From contig NZ_VEIO01000004.1 of NCBI RefSeq assembly GCF_007680605.1, forward strand, positions 84,094 to 148,093: 64,000 bases of DNA. The letters run 5' to 3'. Shown here piece by piece: positions 42,145-51,593 of this stretch (positions are counted from its first letter, which is position 1; every line of letters begins with the position of its first letter). The position numbers were made by a program, and so were the translations under genes. The stretch comes from Paenibacillus xylanexedens (GTDB lineage: Bacteria; Bacillota; Bacilli; Paenibacillales; Paenibacillaceae). Below the pieces are notes generated by a model. The model was given only the letters and a program-made list of their open reading frames with translations, did not search any database and had not been told where the DNA came from.

Positions 42145-42843
42145 TTAAGCTTCTTTATGTTTCTTTGGCATCAAGCCAAACAACATACGGAGTGAAGTGA
42201 TTTTAGACTTTCGTTTTCGCCCCTGATAGCTGCGCAAATTGGTCACGAGTTCGCGATCCCGTTCTTCCTCCAGTTTTTCGTTCATCCACTGACGTTGCTT
42301 CTCCATCTGTTCCTGGAGCGCAAGATGAGTCTCCGCCAGATGCTGGAGTGTCAGCTCCAGTTCATCCACCCGGTGCTGTAACACCTGCACGCGATCGTCC
42401 TCTTCCGGCTTGGGTTCAACCGCACCGTAGGTAACCTCACTTACAAGCTGGCCGAGTCCTTCATAAGATCTCAATTGACCGTACTGATCCACTTCCAGCG
42501 GCGGTAATGGATTAGATCCGGATAAGACCGTACTGGCTACAGCACACTCCTGTTCTGTTTGCTCACGAATGGCTTGGACAGAATGCTGTTCTGTTTTCCC
42601 TTCTGCTGGGGATAGTACCGTGACCACTGCATCAGCCAGCGGCAGGTTATGCTCTCTAAGCTCAGTCATCAGACGTTCGATGCACTCGATATCATCGGAT
42701 TTGAACAATCTGGATTTATTCGCAGAACGTTCGAAACGATATCCCTGCTCCTCGAGTGCTGCTGCATATTTACGAAGAGTACTGGCACCTATCCCCAGGC
42801 TCTTGGCCGTTTCCGTCGTTGCTCCTACTTCTTCAATCATCAT
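42145..42843 (-). CDS. MerR-like HTH protein with C-terminal coiled coil (RacA/DUF3967-like)
   Basis: The 232-aa protein begins with a winged-helix/MerR-like DNA-binding part: TTETAKSLGIGASTLRKYAAAL then YRFERSANKSRLF and SDDIECIERL. A flexible stretch follows (about 85-150), then a long heptad coiled coil (about 150-215: DRVQVLQHRVDELELTLQHL) and a basic tail (RKRKSK). This build recalls RacA-type chromosome-anchoring proteins and DUF3967 plasmid/phage proteins. The start at 42843 follows GGGAGGG; the adjacent ATG at 42840 is possible. I would not assign a precise role. Confidence 0.78.
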   Translation of the reverse strand: MMIEEVGATTETAKSLGIGASTLRKYAAALEEQGYRFERSANKSRLFKSDDIECIERLMTELREHNLPLADAVVTVLSPAEGKTEQHSVQAIREQTEQECAVASTVLSGSNPLPPLEVDQYGQLRSYEGLGQLVSEVTYGAVEPKPEEDDRVQVLQHRVDELELTLQHLAETHLALQEQMEKQRQWMNEKLEEERDRELVTNLRSYQGRKRKSKITSLRMLFGLMPKKHKEA

Positions 42844-43398
42844 GAATTCCCTCCCGGTATGAAGTTTTTGGGCTTGCAAAATAACGACTTTAGCGTTCCT
42901 GCAACGAACTGTCATCGGTTCGGGTGACCTTTCTCTTGCACAACAATGGACGATGCACATGATACCTGAACAACCCTAAAACAACCTTCCTCATGTAACC
43001 CGCCAGTGCTTTTCTCTTGCATGTCGGTAAGTATTCGTCAGTCTGCTTGCAGAACCCTTTGACGGTTTAGTTCTGTTTCTGGGGATTCGTAAGAACTTTT
43101 GTCAGGTCTATATTTCGCAAAAAAACCTCTTCATCCGACAAGCTACAGGAATGCTGTCATGTCGAAAACGGGATATGCAAATGCCGTCTAAATTTCGGAG
43201 TGCATCAAATTGATGTCAATTTTGTTAACTCCACTACTCCAACACGCTCCCGCGACAGAGGGAATCATTGCTGTATAGCTTTTCCATGTGTTATCTTATG
43301 TAACGTAGAATTGAATTTCAGCATAAAATAAAGCACTATACTTAACATAACAATAATCAAGTAACGGATAAATCCAATGTAAACGGAGGCTGAAGGCA
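42844..43398. other. Divergent intergenic region before the lactate-dehydrogenase-family gene
   Basis: This 555-bp gap should hold promoters for both divergent genes. It has AT-rich sequence at 43300-43360 but no perfect Rex-type TTGTGA-N6-TCACAA box and no hairpin with a T-run. The ribosome binding site CGGAGG for the plus-strand gene is at its right end. Confidence 0.5.
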
Positions 43399-44352
43399 GT
43401 GTTAGGCAAATCAGGAAAAGTGGCGGTCATCGGGGCGGGTCTTGTGGGTTCAAGTTGTGCATATTCGATGATCAATCAATCGATATGCAGGGAGATTATG
43501 ATGGTCGATCGGACGTATGACCGTGCGGTAGCACAGGCACTCGATTTTTCCCATTGCATGGACTTTACACACAACCGAACGAAAGTATACGCAGGAACGT
43601 ATGCCGATTGCGGCAGTATGGATGTCATCATTTTGACCGCTGGAGCCAATCCAAAGCCTGGACAGACAAGACTGGATGTTCTGGAGGAAGCAGAATCCAT
43701 TGCCAAAGATATCGTGGTTCCGATCATGAACAGTGGTTTTAACGGCATCTTTGTTGTCGCAGCCAACCCCGTGGACATTGTTACGTATATGGTATGGAAA
43801 TTGTCCGGTTTGCCGCGTGAGCGTGTCATCGGGACGGGAACTTCGATCGACTCTTCACGGCTCAAAACACTGCTCTCCGAGGTATTCTCCATCGACCCGC
43901 GCAGCGTACACGGCTACGCACTCGGTGAGCATGGCGAGTCCCAATTTGTGGCTTGGTCCCATGTTACCATTGGCGGCAAGCCTATTCTGCACATTTTGGA
44001 TCAACACAAGGAACGCTTCAAACATCTGGATCTGGACGATATCGCCAAAAAAACGAAAGATGCCGGCTGGGAGATTTTCACCCGTAAAGGTTCAACCCAG
44101 TTTGGCATCGGGAATGCACTTGCCCATATTACTCGCTCCATCCTGAATGACGAGCATAAAATCATTGCCGTATCCGCGATTCTCGATGGCGAATATGGAC
44201 AGCGGAATGTATGTGCAGGAGTCCCTGCAATCATCGGAGAGGGCGGCATTCAAGAGATTATCGAATTAAATCTCGATCAAGCCGAGGTTGAGAAATTCGA
44301 GCGTTCCTGTGAAATTTTGTCCGGTAATATTAACCGCCTGACCATCGCCTAA
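43399..44352 (+). CDS. L-lactate dehydrogenase family protein (2-hydroxyacid dehydrogenase)
   Basis: The 317-aa NAD-dependent enzyme has the Rossmann start [12 protein letters not shown], catalytic Arg91 in PGQTRLD, the pair Asp151/Arg154 in TSIDSSRLK and active-site His178 in GEHGESQF. This identifies the LDH/MDH superfamily. Classical Bacillus LDH has ANQKPGETR in the substrate loop, where Gln selects lactate; here the loop is ANPKPGQTR, with Pro85 in that place. Preference for lactate is therefore not certain, and a related 2-hydroxyacid is possible. GTG start, CGGAGG upstream. Single gene. Confidence 0.88.
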   Translation: MLGKSGKVAVIGAGLVGSSCAYSMINQSICREIMMVDRTYDRAVAQALDFSHCMDFTHNRTKVYAGTYADCGSMDVIILTAGANPKPGQTRLDVLEEAESIAKDIVVPIMNSGFNGIFVVAANPVDIVTYMVWKLSGLPRERVIGTGTSIDSSRLKTLLSEVFSIDPRSVHGYALGEHGESQFVAWSHVTIGGKPILHILDQHKERFKHLDLDDIAKKTKDAGWEIFTRKGSTQFGIGNALAHITRSILNDEHKIIAVSAILDGEYGQRNVCAGVPAIIGEGGIQEIIELNLDQAEVEKFERSCEILSGNINRLTIA

Positions 44353-44418
44353 GCCTCCGTAAATTCGGAGTAGCAACTGGTCTAATCTGCGAGCTTGCTA
44401 CTAAATAAAATACAAAAA

Positions 44419-44459
44419 AACAACCTTCATTTCACCACACTGCGGAAATGAAGGTTGTT
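44419..44459 (-). terminator. Terminator between the dehydrogenase and hybrid kinase genes
   Basis: AACAACCTTCATTTC pairs with GAAATGAAGGTTGTT, and the minus strand continues with TTTTTTGT, serving the hybrid kinase gene; the stem may also stop plus-strand reads. Confidence 0.88.
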
Positions 44460-44527
44460 CTGCTACACTTATCTTTTTAATCCGTTGGGCTTCAATTCAA
44501 TCCAATGATCTACACATGCATCTCCAC

Positions 44528-47236
44528 TTAACTAGGCCCAATTAATGGCTCATCAGACGGTCCCCATTGCTGAAGGACACGCTTCAACTCACTTAGCATC
44601 ACAGGTTTGCTGATGAAATCCCGCATGCCGATCTCCAGACAGGCCTCTTTATCTTCCCGTCTGGAATTACCCGTTACGGCAATAATCGGAGGAATCCGGT
44701 CCTGAGGAATTAACCGATGTAACAGATTCGTGGCTTTCAGACCGTCCATCACAGGCATATGAATATCCATCAGTACAATATCATAGGCATTCTGCGAGAT
44801 GGCATCAATCGCTTCTACACCATTCGTGCACACATCAGCCTCATAACCCAGTTTCTCCAGATATTCCTGGAGAATCTTCCGATTAACCGGATGATCTTCT
44901 GCTACGAGAATACGCATAGCCACCTTGTCACTTTGACGTGTACGGTCATGCCGGAACTCGCTTGCTGACTTTTCACCTGCTGCTTCAACTCGCGTCGTCG
45001 GAATGGCAAACCGGAAAACAGAGCCTTCTCCTTCCGTACTCTCCACACTGATGCTTCCACCCATAATCTCGACAAGTCTCTTGGAGATCACCAGCCCGAG
45101 TCCTGTACCGCCATATTTGCGGTTAATGACTGGATGTAGTTGAGAGAACGACTGGAACAACTGATCCTGCTTGTCCGCAGGAATACCAATCCCCGTATCT
45201 TGCACAGCAAAATCCAGTACACTATCCTCAGGTTTGCTTCCTTTGATAATATCGACGGTAACATCGATGCTTCCCTGATCTGTGAACTTCAGCGCATTGC
45301 CAACAAGGTTGACCAGAATCTGCCGGATTCGCATCGAATCCCCTGCCATATAGTCAGGGATACTCGGATTCAGACGGAAGCGAATATCCAGATGTTTCTC
45401 GTCCGCCCGTGGCTTGAACAGCTCCGCAACCTGCTCCAGCATCTTGCGGAGCGAGAACGGCTCGTAGGCCAGGGCCATTTTACCAGACTCCAGCTTACTG
45501 AAGTCCAGAATGTCATTCAGGATATTCAGCAGTGCATCGCCGCTCTCTTGAATGATCTGTGCATACTCTCGCTGCTCCTCTGACAAGTCCGTACCCACCA
45601 ATAGCTCGGTCATTCCTACAATGCCGTTCATCGGTGTCCGGATTTCGTGACTGACGAGGGACAGGAACTCGGACTTGGCTTGTGCGGCCAGCTCAGCCGT
45701 TTCCTTGGCGCGAACAATTTCACGTTCACCGGTAACGTCATTAAAGACAACTACCGCACCACGAATCTGGCCCTCGTCAATAATCGGAGTTACTTGATAC
45801 TGTACGAGGAAACTACTGCCGTCTTTTCTCCAGAACACGTCCTCCGTCACTGAACGCGCATGCCCATCGAGCACCGTCATATGAATCGGACATTCCTCTT
45901 TTGGAAAATAACTTCCGTCTGCACGGGTGTGATGGATAATCGGGTGTGAACTCTTACCAATGAATTCATGAGCTTCATAACCAAACATGGACGCCGCCGC
46001 CGGATTCATGAACATCGTAATGCCATCCGCATCGAGACCGTAGATTCCTTCGGTAACGGTATTGAGAATCAACTCATGCTGCTTGCTTAGCTCCTGAATA
46101 CGCTCCGTGTATTCCTTGCGCTCCGTTATATCTGATACTATACCGTAAGCACCCACCATTTCGTTATCTACAATGATAGGCACATTCGTTACTGAAACTT
46201 CGATCTTTCGGCCACTGGAACTCGCAACACGAGTCTCATAGTATTGGGCTTGCCCCTGCTTCACAAGTTCAAAACAGGCTTCTCCTTTGTGTATTTCTCT
46301 TTTATCCAGATTCGACAGAAAGGACTGTCCGATGAGTTTGCTACGCGGGATATCAAGCATCTGCACCATATTGCTGTTCACAGCGCTATAATTACCTTCC
46401 AGATCCAGGGAGTATACCGCAGCCGGATTATATTCAAACAATGACTTGTAACGCTCACGGCTTTCGCGAAGACGTCTGTCAGCATCTTTCTGCTGGGTAA
46501 TATCCCTGCTGATGCTGACAATTTGCGTTATTTTGCCATGTTCCCCGGTCACGGGCTTCGCCAATGTTTCCATCCAGATGTAATGCCCATCTTTGTGTAA
46601 CACTCTCATCTTGCAGCCATGACCAATATTAGAAATGAGCAAAGGGTCCGGATAATCTCCCGGGTAACAATAGGATTTAAATGATTTCCCTGTGACTTCC
46701 TCCGGCTCATAACCAAGCAGTGTACGAACCGATGGAGAGACATAGAGGAGTTCACCATCTATAGTGCAGGTTGTAATCAGATCTTGTGCATGTTCAGCCA
46801 GCACCTGATACTTCTCCTGTGTCTCCTGCAGTTCCTGTTCGATGATGACCTTGTCCGTGACATCCTTGGCAATTCCGTAGATGCCGACAACCTCATCACC
46901 TTCTGTAATCGGTATATAGGTCACCTGTGCATGTTTCACAGAACCATCTTTATGATAAAAAGCCATCGCTTCACTGACTGAACGTCCAGCCAGAACATCT
47001 TCGATGAATTGCGCTCTTCTCTTTTCACTCTCAGGCGGGCTGATGCGATCCCGACTCACCCCTGCAAGCTCTTCAATCTTGTAGCCGGATAACCGTTCAA
47101 ACGAAGGGTTAGCATCGATGTGATTCCCTTCAATGTCCATCACATAGATGGCATCCGGGTGGTTAAAAAACAATGATCGGTAAGAGCTACCCTCAGAAAT
47201 AATTCGTTTCAGGGTTTCCGTTTTATTATGATCCAA
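44528..47236 (-). CDS. Hybrid sensor histidine kinase with four PAS domains and a receiver
   Basis: The 902-aa protein has no membrane segment, so it senses cytoplasmic signals. Four PAS domains lie at about 15-130, 140-252, 262-375 and 385-505. The dimerisation/phosphoacceptor helix contains His530 in SLVSHEIRTP. The ATPase region (about 620-745) has N-box LVNLVGNALKF, DTGIGIP and GGTGLGL. The receiver at about 773-890 has acidic Asp pair EDH and phospho-acceptor Asp824 in LMDIHMP. It starts at TTG with AGAGGGG upstream. No output DNA-binding partner is encoded beside it, so it probably feeds a phosphorelay, such as one leading to Spo0A-like outputs; that is inference. Confidence 0.93.
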   Translation of the reverse strand: MDHNKTETLKRIISEGSSYRSLFFNHPDAIYVMDIEGNHIDANPSFERLSGYKIEELAGVSRDRISPPESEKRRAQFIEDVLAGRSVSEAMAFYHKDGSVKHAQVTYIPITEGDEVVGIYGIAKDVTDKVIIEQELQETQEKYQVLAEHAQDLITTCTIDGELLYVSPSVRTLLGYEPEEVTGKSFKSYCYPGDYPDPLLISNIGHGCKMRVLHKDGHYIWMETLAKPVTGEHGKITQIVSISRDITQQKDADRRLRESRERYKSLFEYNPAAVYSLDLEGNYSAVNSNMVQMLDIPRSKLIGQSFLSNLDKREIHKGEACFELVKQGQAQYYETRVASSSGRKIEVSVTNVPIIVDNEMVGAYGIVSDITERKEYTERIQELSKQHELILNTVTEGIYGLDADGITMFMNPAAASMFGYEAHEFIGKSSHPIIHHTRADGSYFPKEECPIHMTVLDGHARSVTEDVFWRKDGSSFLVQYQVTPIIDEGQIRGAVVVFNDVTGEREIVRAKETAELAAQAKSEFLSLVSHEIRTPMNGIVGMTELLVGTDLSEEQREYAQIIQESGDALLNILNDILDFSKLESGKMALAYEPFSLRKMLEQVAELFKPRADEKHLDIRFRLNPSIPDYMAGDSMRIRQILVNLVGNALKFTDQGSIDVTVDIIKGSKPEDSVLDFAVQDTGIGIPADKQDQLFQSFSQLHPVINRKYGGTGLGLVISKRLVEIMGGSISVESTEGEGSVFRFAIPTTRVEAAGEKSASEFRHDRTRQSDKVAMRILVAEDHPVNRKILQEYLEKLGYEADVCTNGVEAIDAISQNAYDIVLMDIHMPVMDGLKATNLLHRLIPQDRIPPIIAVTGNSRREDKEACLEIGMRDFISKPVMLSELKRVLQQWGPSDEPLIGPS

Positions 47237-47545
47237 AGGCCTACCCCTCTTTTCTCAGCCAAAATCTTCTTTCTTCATCACATTACGTATGCGCCATTTT
47301 CGGCTGTAACAGCCTTACCCTCGAATAACCATGTTCGCCTGACTAGAAACAGCTTTTTTTATTTTACCAGATTCTCGTCTCATTTTGCTTATCAAATAGG
47401 ATGAAATTCACATCATTAGGCATGAAAAAGATGGGATTTGACCTTTATCAAATAATATAAAAAAACTGAGACTGTCCGCATACCAAATCACTTGGATGCA
47501 CAGCCTCAGGAAAGGTTCATTTGTTATTCTCATCGAACGTATACT
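47237..47545. other. Intergenic stretch containing a terminator
   Basis: Beyond the terminator at 47459-47509, this 309-bp stretch holds AT-rich DNA that should include the hybrid-kinase promoter. No gene is seen. Confidence 0.5.
47459..47509 (-). terminator. Terminator of the five-gene exporter operon
   Basis: The minus-strand stem CTGAGGCTGTGCAT / ATGCGGACAGTCTCAG (with one or two mismatches) is followed by TTTTTTTATATT. Confidence 0.85.
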
Positions 47546-48280
47546 TTATACTTCCTTCTTCGAAAAATAAATCATGCCCATCGCCATAAATAACACGGCA
47601 CTGCCACCAACTACGGTTAAAAGTGTTCCCAGTGGAACATTGAACGCTCCAAACCCTGTGCCCTCGATGGGAAGCATCAGAATCATCGGCTGTGCCCATG
47701 GATAATACGGGCCATACGTTGCAGAGTTTCCGACCAGAATGTTAGGTATCGTTAGCGCGAAGTTCAAGGCAAGCGGCGCGGCGAAGCTACTCCAGACCAG
47801 AGACACAAACATCTGTAATGCCGCCAGCGGGATACATGCCAGAAGTCCAAGCAGCATTTTGCTCACAAGGAATCCCCAAGGCACCGGTGATGCCATCCCA
47901 TGAATTAACCCTGTCAATATGATACTTCCGAATAGAAGCAACTGTGTAACCGCCAAGAGCAGTAACACAATTGTGAATTTACCTAAATACACACCTGTAC
48001 GTGTAAGTGGCAGAACCAAAAGCTGTTTCCATCCACCTCCCGCATGTTCGAAACGACATACAAATGAGGTAAACACCCCTGTCAGCATCGGTAACAAAAG
48101 CATACCGTGAATCATCACCATGGCTGACATCAATGCTGTCCAGTCACCCGATGGGGAAGACAGCAGGCCAATGAGCAGTGCGATCAGCGGACTGATCAGA
48201 ACCAAAAGCGAGATTGGCGATTTGGCCATCTTCAAACGTTCCGCTGATAAGATACGAAAATAGGTTGTAGCGAAATTCAT
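47546..48280 (-). CDS. ABC-2 type permease (lantibiotic/bacitracin-type exporter), second subunit
   Basis: The 244-aa membrane protein has six hydrophobic segments and the short-permease pattern FEHAGGGWKQLLVLPLTRTGVYLGKF, which is shared in the same place by its neighbour (EHEQGSWKQLLAMPIQRPAVYLAKF region). The two are paralogues from an old duplication and form a heterodimeric membrane channel with the ATPase upstream. The start ATG at 48280 lies right after the neighbour's stop codon, with AAGGATG upstream; a frame 4 codons longer overlaps that gene. Family members give self-protection against, or resistance to, lantibiotics and bacitracin. Confidence 0.88.
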   Translation of the reverse strand: MNFATTYFRILSAERLKMAKSPISLLVLISPLIALLIGLLSSPSGDWTALMSAMVMIHGMLLLPMLTGVFTSFVCRFEHAGGGWKQLLVLPLTRTGVYLGKFTIVLLLLAVTQLLLFGSIILTGLIHGMASPVPWGFLVSKMLLGLLACIPLAALQMFVSLVWSSFAAPLALNFALTIPNILVGNSATYGPYYPWAQPMILMLPIEGTGFGAFNVPLGTLLTVVGGSAVLFMAMGMIYFSKKEV

Positions 48281-48281
48281 A

Positions 48282-48998
48282 TCAGGCCACATCCTTCCGG
48301 CTGAAGTGCATCATGCCTGTCAGCAGAATGATGATCCCTAAACCTGCACCCATCCCTGCGTACAGATACGCGTTAGGAGCACTCCACGCCATCTGCGCCC
48401 AAGCCAGTGGAAATTGTGGAGAGATCATAAGTGAGAACATACCGGTGATGGCAAGAATAATGCCGAAGGTAACCGGTAGTGCCTGATTTTTGGATACCAG
48501 CGTAAACCATAATTCAATGGACAATACGGGCAGTGCACCAGCCAGCGGCATAAGTCCCAGCTTCAATGCCTGTGCCCACGGTATTTCTTTGGCATCGAAA
48601 CCAAGCACAAGTCCCAGTCCAACAACCCCTGCGGTTAACAACAAACACGAGATCATTAGTAGCACACACGCCAGCAGAAACTTTGCAAGATAAACGGCTG
48701 GCCTTTGAATCGGCATCGCCAGAAGTTGCTTCCACGACCCCTGCTCGTGCTCTATTCCGGCGATCATCGAACTCAGAATGGTCGCACCCAGCATTAAAGC
48801 GAGCGGAACAAAAACAACTACGTTACCGAGCAGACCTCCCCACAAATTATCGGCATACTGCTCTTTCAGATAATCCAGTCGTAATCCGAAATTCAGAGCC
48901 TGCATGGCCGTTAACCCGATTGGGGCCAGAAACACCAGAAACCAGATACCTTTGCCACGAATTTTGAGCCAGTCGGCTGATAATGCACGCCCTGTCAT
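48282..48998 (-). CDS. ABC-2 type permease (lantibiotic/bacitracin-type exporter), first subunit
   Basis: The 238-aa membrane protein has six hydrophobic segments and the motif GIEHEQGSWKQLLAMPIQRP near residue 85, matching MutE/EpiE and BcrB-like permeases of cell-envelope defence exporters. It overlaps the ATPase gene by 4 bp (ATGA) and is followed immediately by its paralogue. It ends with a cytoplasmic HFSRKD motif that is echoed as YFSKKE in the second subunit. Confidence 0.88.
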   Translation of the reverse strand: MTGRALSADWLKIRGKGIWFLVFLAPIGLTAMQALNFGLRLDYLKEQYADNLWGGLLGNVVVFVPLALMLGATILSSMIAGIEHEQGSWKQLLAMPIQRPAVYLAKFLLACVLLMISCLLLTAGVVGLGLVLGFDAKEIPWAQALKLGLMPLAGALPVLSIELWFTLVSKNQALPVTFGIILAITGMFSLMISPQFPLAWAQMAWSAPNAYLYAGMGAGLGIIILLTGMMHFSRKDVA

Positions 48999-49909
48999 AG
49001 AGTAGCCCCCTCGCCAATGACACGCATGAAGAGATCCTCCAAAGACTGTCTCTGTTCTTCGACCCGGTATACATCATGATCCTGTTCAATCAGTCGGCGT
49101 ACCAGCAGTGCAACTGCGCTGTTATCCATGTAGGGGAAGGTAAGCTCGGCACCCTGTCTCTGACCAAATTGCCCCTGCTCACGAGCAAGCTTCATGGCCG
49201 CCTCCGGTTCGGACACCGTGAGCCTGATTGAGCTGCCTGTCTGACTGTGGAGACTCGCCATCGTGTCCTGCATCACCATTTTGCCATCTCTTATAATACC
49301 GACGCGACTCGCCATCTGCTCCACTTCACTCAGCAAGTGGCTGGATACAAGAACGGTGATGCCATGCTCCAGCGGCATCCGTTTGATGAGTTCCCGAATC
49401 TCCTGAATCCCCGCCGGGTCAAGTCCGTTCGTTGGCTCATCCAAAATAAGCAGTTCCGGTTCGCCGAGTAGCGCGCTGGCAATGCCCAAACGCTGTTTCA
49501 TCCCGAGTGAATACCCTTTTACATTTCGTTTAGCATCTTTCGTCAGATCAACAATAGATAACACTTCCGCAATTCTTGACTTGGGTACGTTGATAATACG
49601 GCGCAACACTTCAAGATTCTCTACCGCATTCAGATGACCGTAATACGAGGGGTATTCCACCAAGGAACCTACGCGACGTAAAATGTCCATACGGTCCTTC
49701 CGAATATCTTTGTCGAACACCCGGATGACCCCTTTGGTCGGTTTAATCAATCCGAGAAGCATACGGATCGTTGTTGTTTTGCCGGCACCGTTAGGGCCAA
49801 GGAAGCCGTAGATATCTCCCTTTTTAATATGAAGGTCAAGTTCACGGACAGCCGCACGGTCCTTGTATGTTTTCCATAAATTCGCTGTTTGAATAATATT
49901 TTCGCTCAT
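48995..49909 (-). CDS. ABC transporter ATPase (BcrA/lantibiotic-immunity type)
   Basis: The 304-aa protein energises the permease pair. Walker A is GFLGPNGAGKTTTIRM, the Q-loop region follows SLVEYPSYYGHL, the signature is YSLGMKQRLGIA, Walker B is LLILDEPTNGLDP, and the switch is VSSHLLSE. A C-terminal 80-residue extension after about 220 is typical of the BcrA/DrrA-like branch. ATG has GAGGTGATG upstream. The unit is sensor, regulator, ATPase and two permeases on one strand, the typical order of antimicrobial-peptide detoxification modules. Confidence 0.93.
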   Translation of the reverse strand: MSENIIQTANLWKTYKDRAAVRELDLHIKKGDIYGFLGPNGAGKTTTIRMLLGLIKPTKGVIRVFDKDIRKDRMDILRRVGSLVEYPSYYGHLNAVENLEVLRRIINVPKSRIAEVLSIVDLTKDAKRNVKGYSLGMKQRLGIASALLGEPELLILDEPTNGLDPAGIQEIRELIKRMPLEHGITVLVSSHLLSEVEQMASRVGIIRDGKMVMQDTMASLHSQTGSSIRLTVSEPEAAMKLAREQGQFGQRQGAELTFPYMDNSAVALLVRRLIEQDHDVYRVEEQRQSLEDLFMRVIGEGATL

Positions 49910-50006
49910 TCATCATCACCTCGGAACTATCGTAACCCTCCAAGGTTAAAGCCAGCGTATGTCCAAGTTTAAGTTTAGTTTAAAAAAGAAACCTCTTTGC
50001 TTGCGC

Positions 50007-51593
50007 TCAAACTTCCGGATCATTCTCTCTGCCGCTATATAGATAGGTGCGGACACCCATATCCGAGCTATCTACCCGCTTCCGCAAGCCCATCTCACGA
50101 ATCAGCAAATCGACAATGGACAAGCCAAGTCCTGTGCCCTTCGTACCTGATTCCGGCTGAATCCCCGGCCCGTGATCCTCAATTACTACGGCAGTTCGGC
50201 CCTGAATCTGCTCCGTGGAAATGCGAATATACTTTCCGCTTGCCGCATGACGAACGACGTTTTGGAACAGATTGTCCAGCACACGCCGCAACCCTTGTGC
50301 ATCCACATCCCAGATTAACGGCGTTTCAGGCAGGTCGATGTCGATCTCAAACTCTTCCTTCTCCCACACGGGATACCAGGAAGCAGCAGCTTCCCTTATC
50401 ATACGCAGTGCATCTTTTTGCTCCAGTTTTAAAGTATATCTTCCACTAGTCAGCAGATTATACGTGAGCAAGTTGTCGATCAGTTCACCAAGATCCTGCA
50501 TCTTGCCTTCCATCCGGCTCAGTGCCCGCACGCCTTTATCACTTAGGTTTTCTTTATTCAGTGCATGCATATGCCCTCGAATTACCGTAAGCGGTGTTCT
50601 CAGGTCATGTGATAACCCTGCCACAAGCCGTTTGCGAAGTTGCTCCTCTTCCCGCTCACGCTGAAGGCTATCCGTTAACTGATGTACCATCTGGTTAAAG
50701 GATTCCTCCAAATGTCCAATCTCATCCGATCTCTTAATGTCCACTGGAAGAGGTATACCCTCCTTGGTCGGGGTAACCATAGCAGATTGCAAGTGAATCA
50801 GTCGTTTGCGAATTTTGGCGAAGAACAGAACGGACATCACAATAAAGATGACAAACACAATCAGCATCACTGCTCCGAAATAGATGAACTCGACTACCCC
50901 GTTATTAGTAATGTTTTGAATGAGTTCACGTGGGACTTCAATCACCATAAACCCTTGTCCTTTATTCACATTTCCTCCGCCTATAAAAGAAACCACGGTT
51001 AGAGGATCGCGATAGAAGGCTTCCTTCATAAACTGAACCGTATCATTTGGTGTCCATCTCGCCGGGATCCGGGTCTCTGCTTTTTCTCCAGTTGCGAGCG
51101 ACCACTTCAGAATGACATCTGTATCGAAAGACTCCGGCTCTCCTTCGGAGGCGTCTGAAGGATTTAATGACTTAGATTTCAGCACCTTCGCCTCTTCACC
51201 ACCAAGCACTAACATCGTTCTACCCGTTGCATTTACACGATACATAGCTGATTTAGGATATCTCTCCTGCAGTTCTTTCATCCGTTTATCCACCATTTGA
51301 TCAGACGCCCCATCCAGCTTCTTGGATTCGCTCGTCCACAGTTTGGTGATTTGATCAGCATCACCGTAAGGTGCTTCTTCACTAGAGCTTACGTTATTGA
51401 TGACCACAATAAATACCGTTGCTACCACCGGTACTACAACAGGTACAAACAGAAAAGCTGCCAGGATCAGTAGCATGTATCTGGACATCAGTGATCGGCC
51501 AAACTTTATTTTGGGGCGGATAGGCTGATCCGTGCTTCTGCCTCTTTTCTGTTCAAACTTTCCGGCCTTCCGTTCTCTATACCATCTGATCAT
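50007..51593 (-). CDS. Sensor histidine kinase of the exporter-linked two-component system
   Basis: The 528-aa kinase has a long basic N-terminal cytoplasmic tail, membrane helices at about 38-66 and 234-260, a roughly 165-residue extracellular domain between, HAMP (about 260-315), phosphoacceptor His329 in GLSHDLRTP, and an ATPase domain with DNLFQNVVRHA, EDHGPGI and KGTGLGLSIVD. The large outer domain differs from the short-loop BceS type, so it probably binds a ligand directly. The gene overlaps the regulator gene by 4 bp. Its target is likely the ABC operon downstream. Confidence 0.93.
   Translation of the reverse strand: MIRWYRERKAGKFEQKRGRSTDQPIRPKIKFGRSLMSRYMLLILAAFLFVPVVVPVVATVFIVVINNVSSSEEAPYGDADQITKLWTSESKKLDGASDQMVDKRMKELQERYPKSAMYRVNATGRTMLVLGGEEAKVLKSKSLNPSDASEGEPESFDTDVILKWSLATGEKAETRIPARWTPNDTVQFMKEAFYRDPLTVVSFIGGGNVNKGQGFMVIEVPRELIQNITNNGVVEFIYFGAVMLIVFVIFIVMSVLFFAKIRKRLIHLQSAMVTPTKEGIPLPVDIKRSDEIGHLEESFNQMVHQLTDSLQREREEEQLRKRLVAGLSHDLRTPLTVIRGHMHALNKENLSDKGVRALSRMEGKMQDLGELIDNLLTYNLLTSGRYTLKLEQKDALRMIREAAASWYPVWEKEEFEIDIDLPETPLIWDVDAQGLRRVLDNLFQNVVRHAASGKYIRISTEQIQGRTAVVIEDHGPGIQPESGTKGTGLGLSIVDLLIREMGLRKRVDSSDMGVRTYLYSGRENDPEV

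Noticed and set aside
43300-43398. Rex operator upstream of the lactate-dehydrogenase-family gene
   Set aside because: No TTGTGA-N6-TCACAA match was found, only AT-rich DNA.
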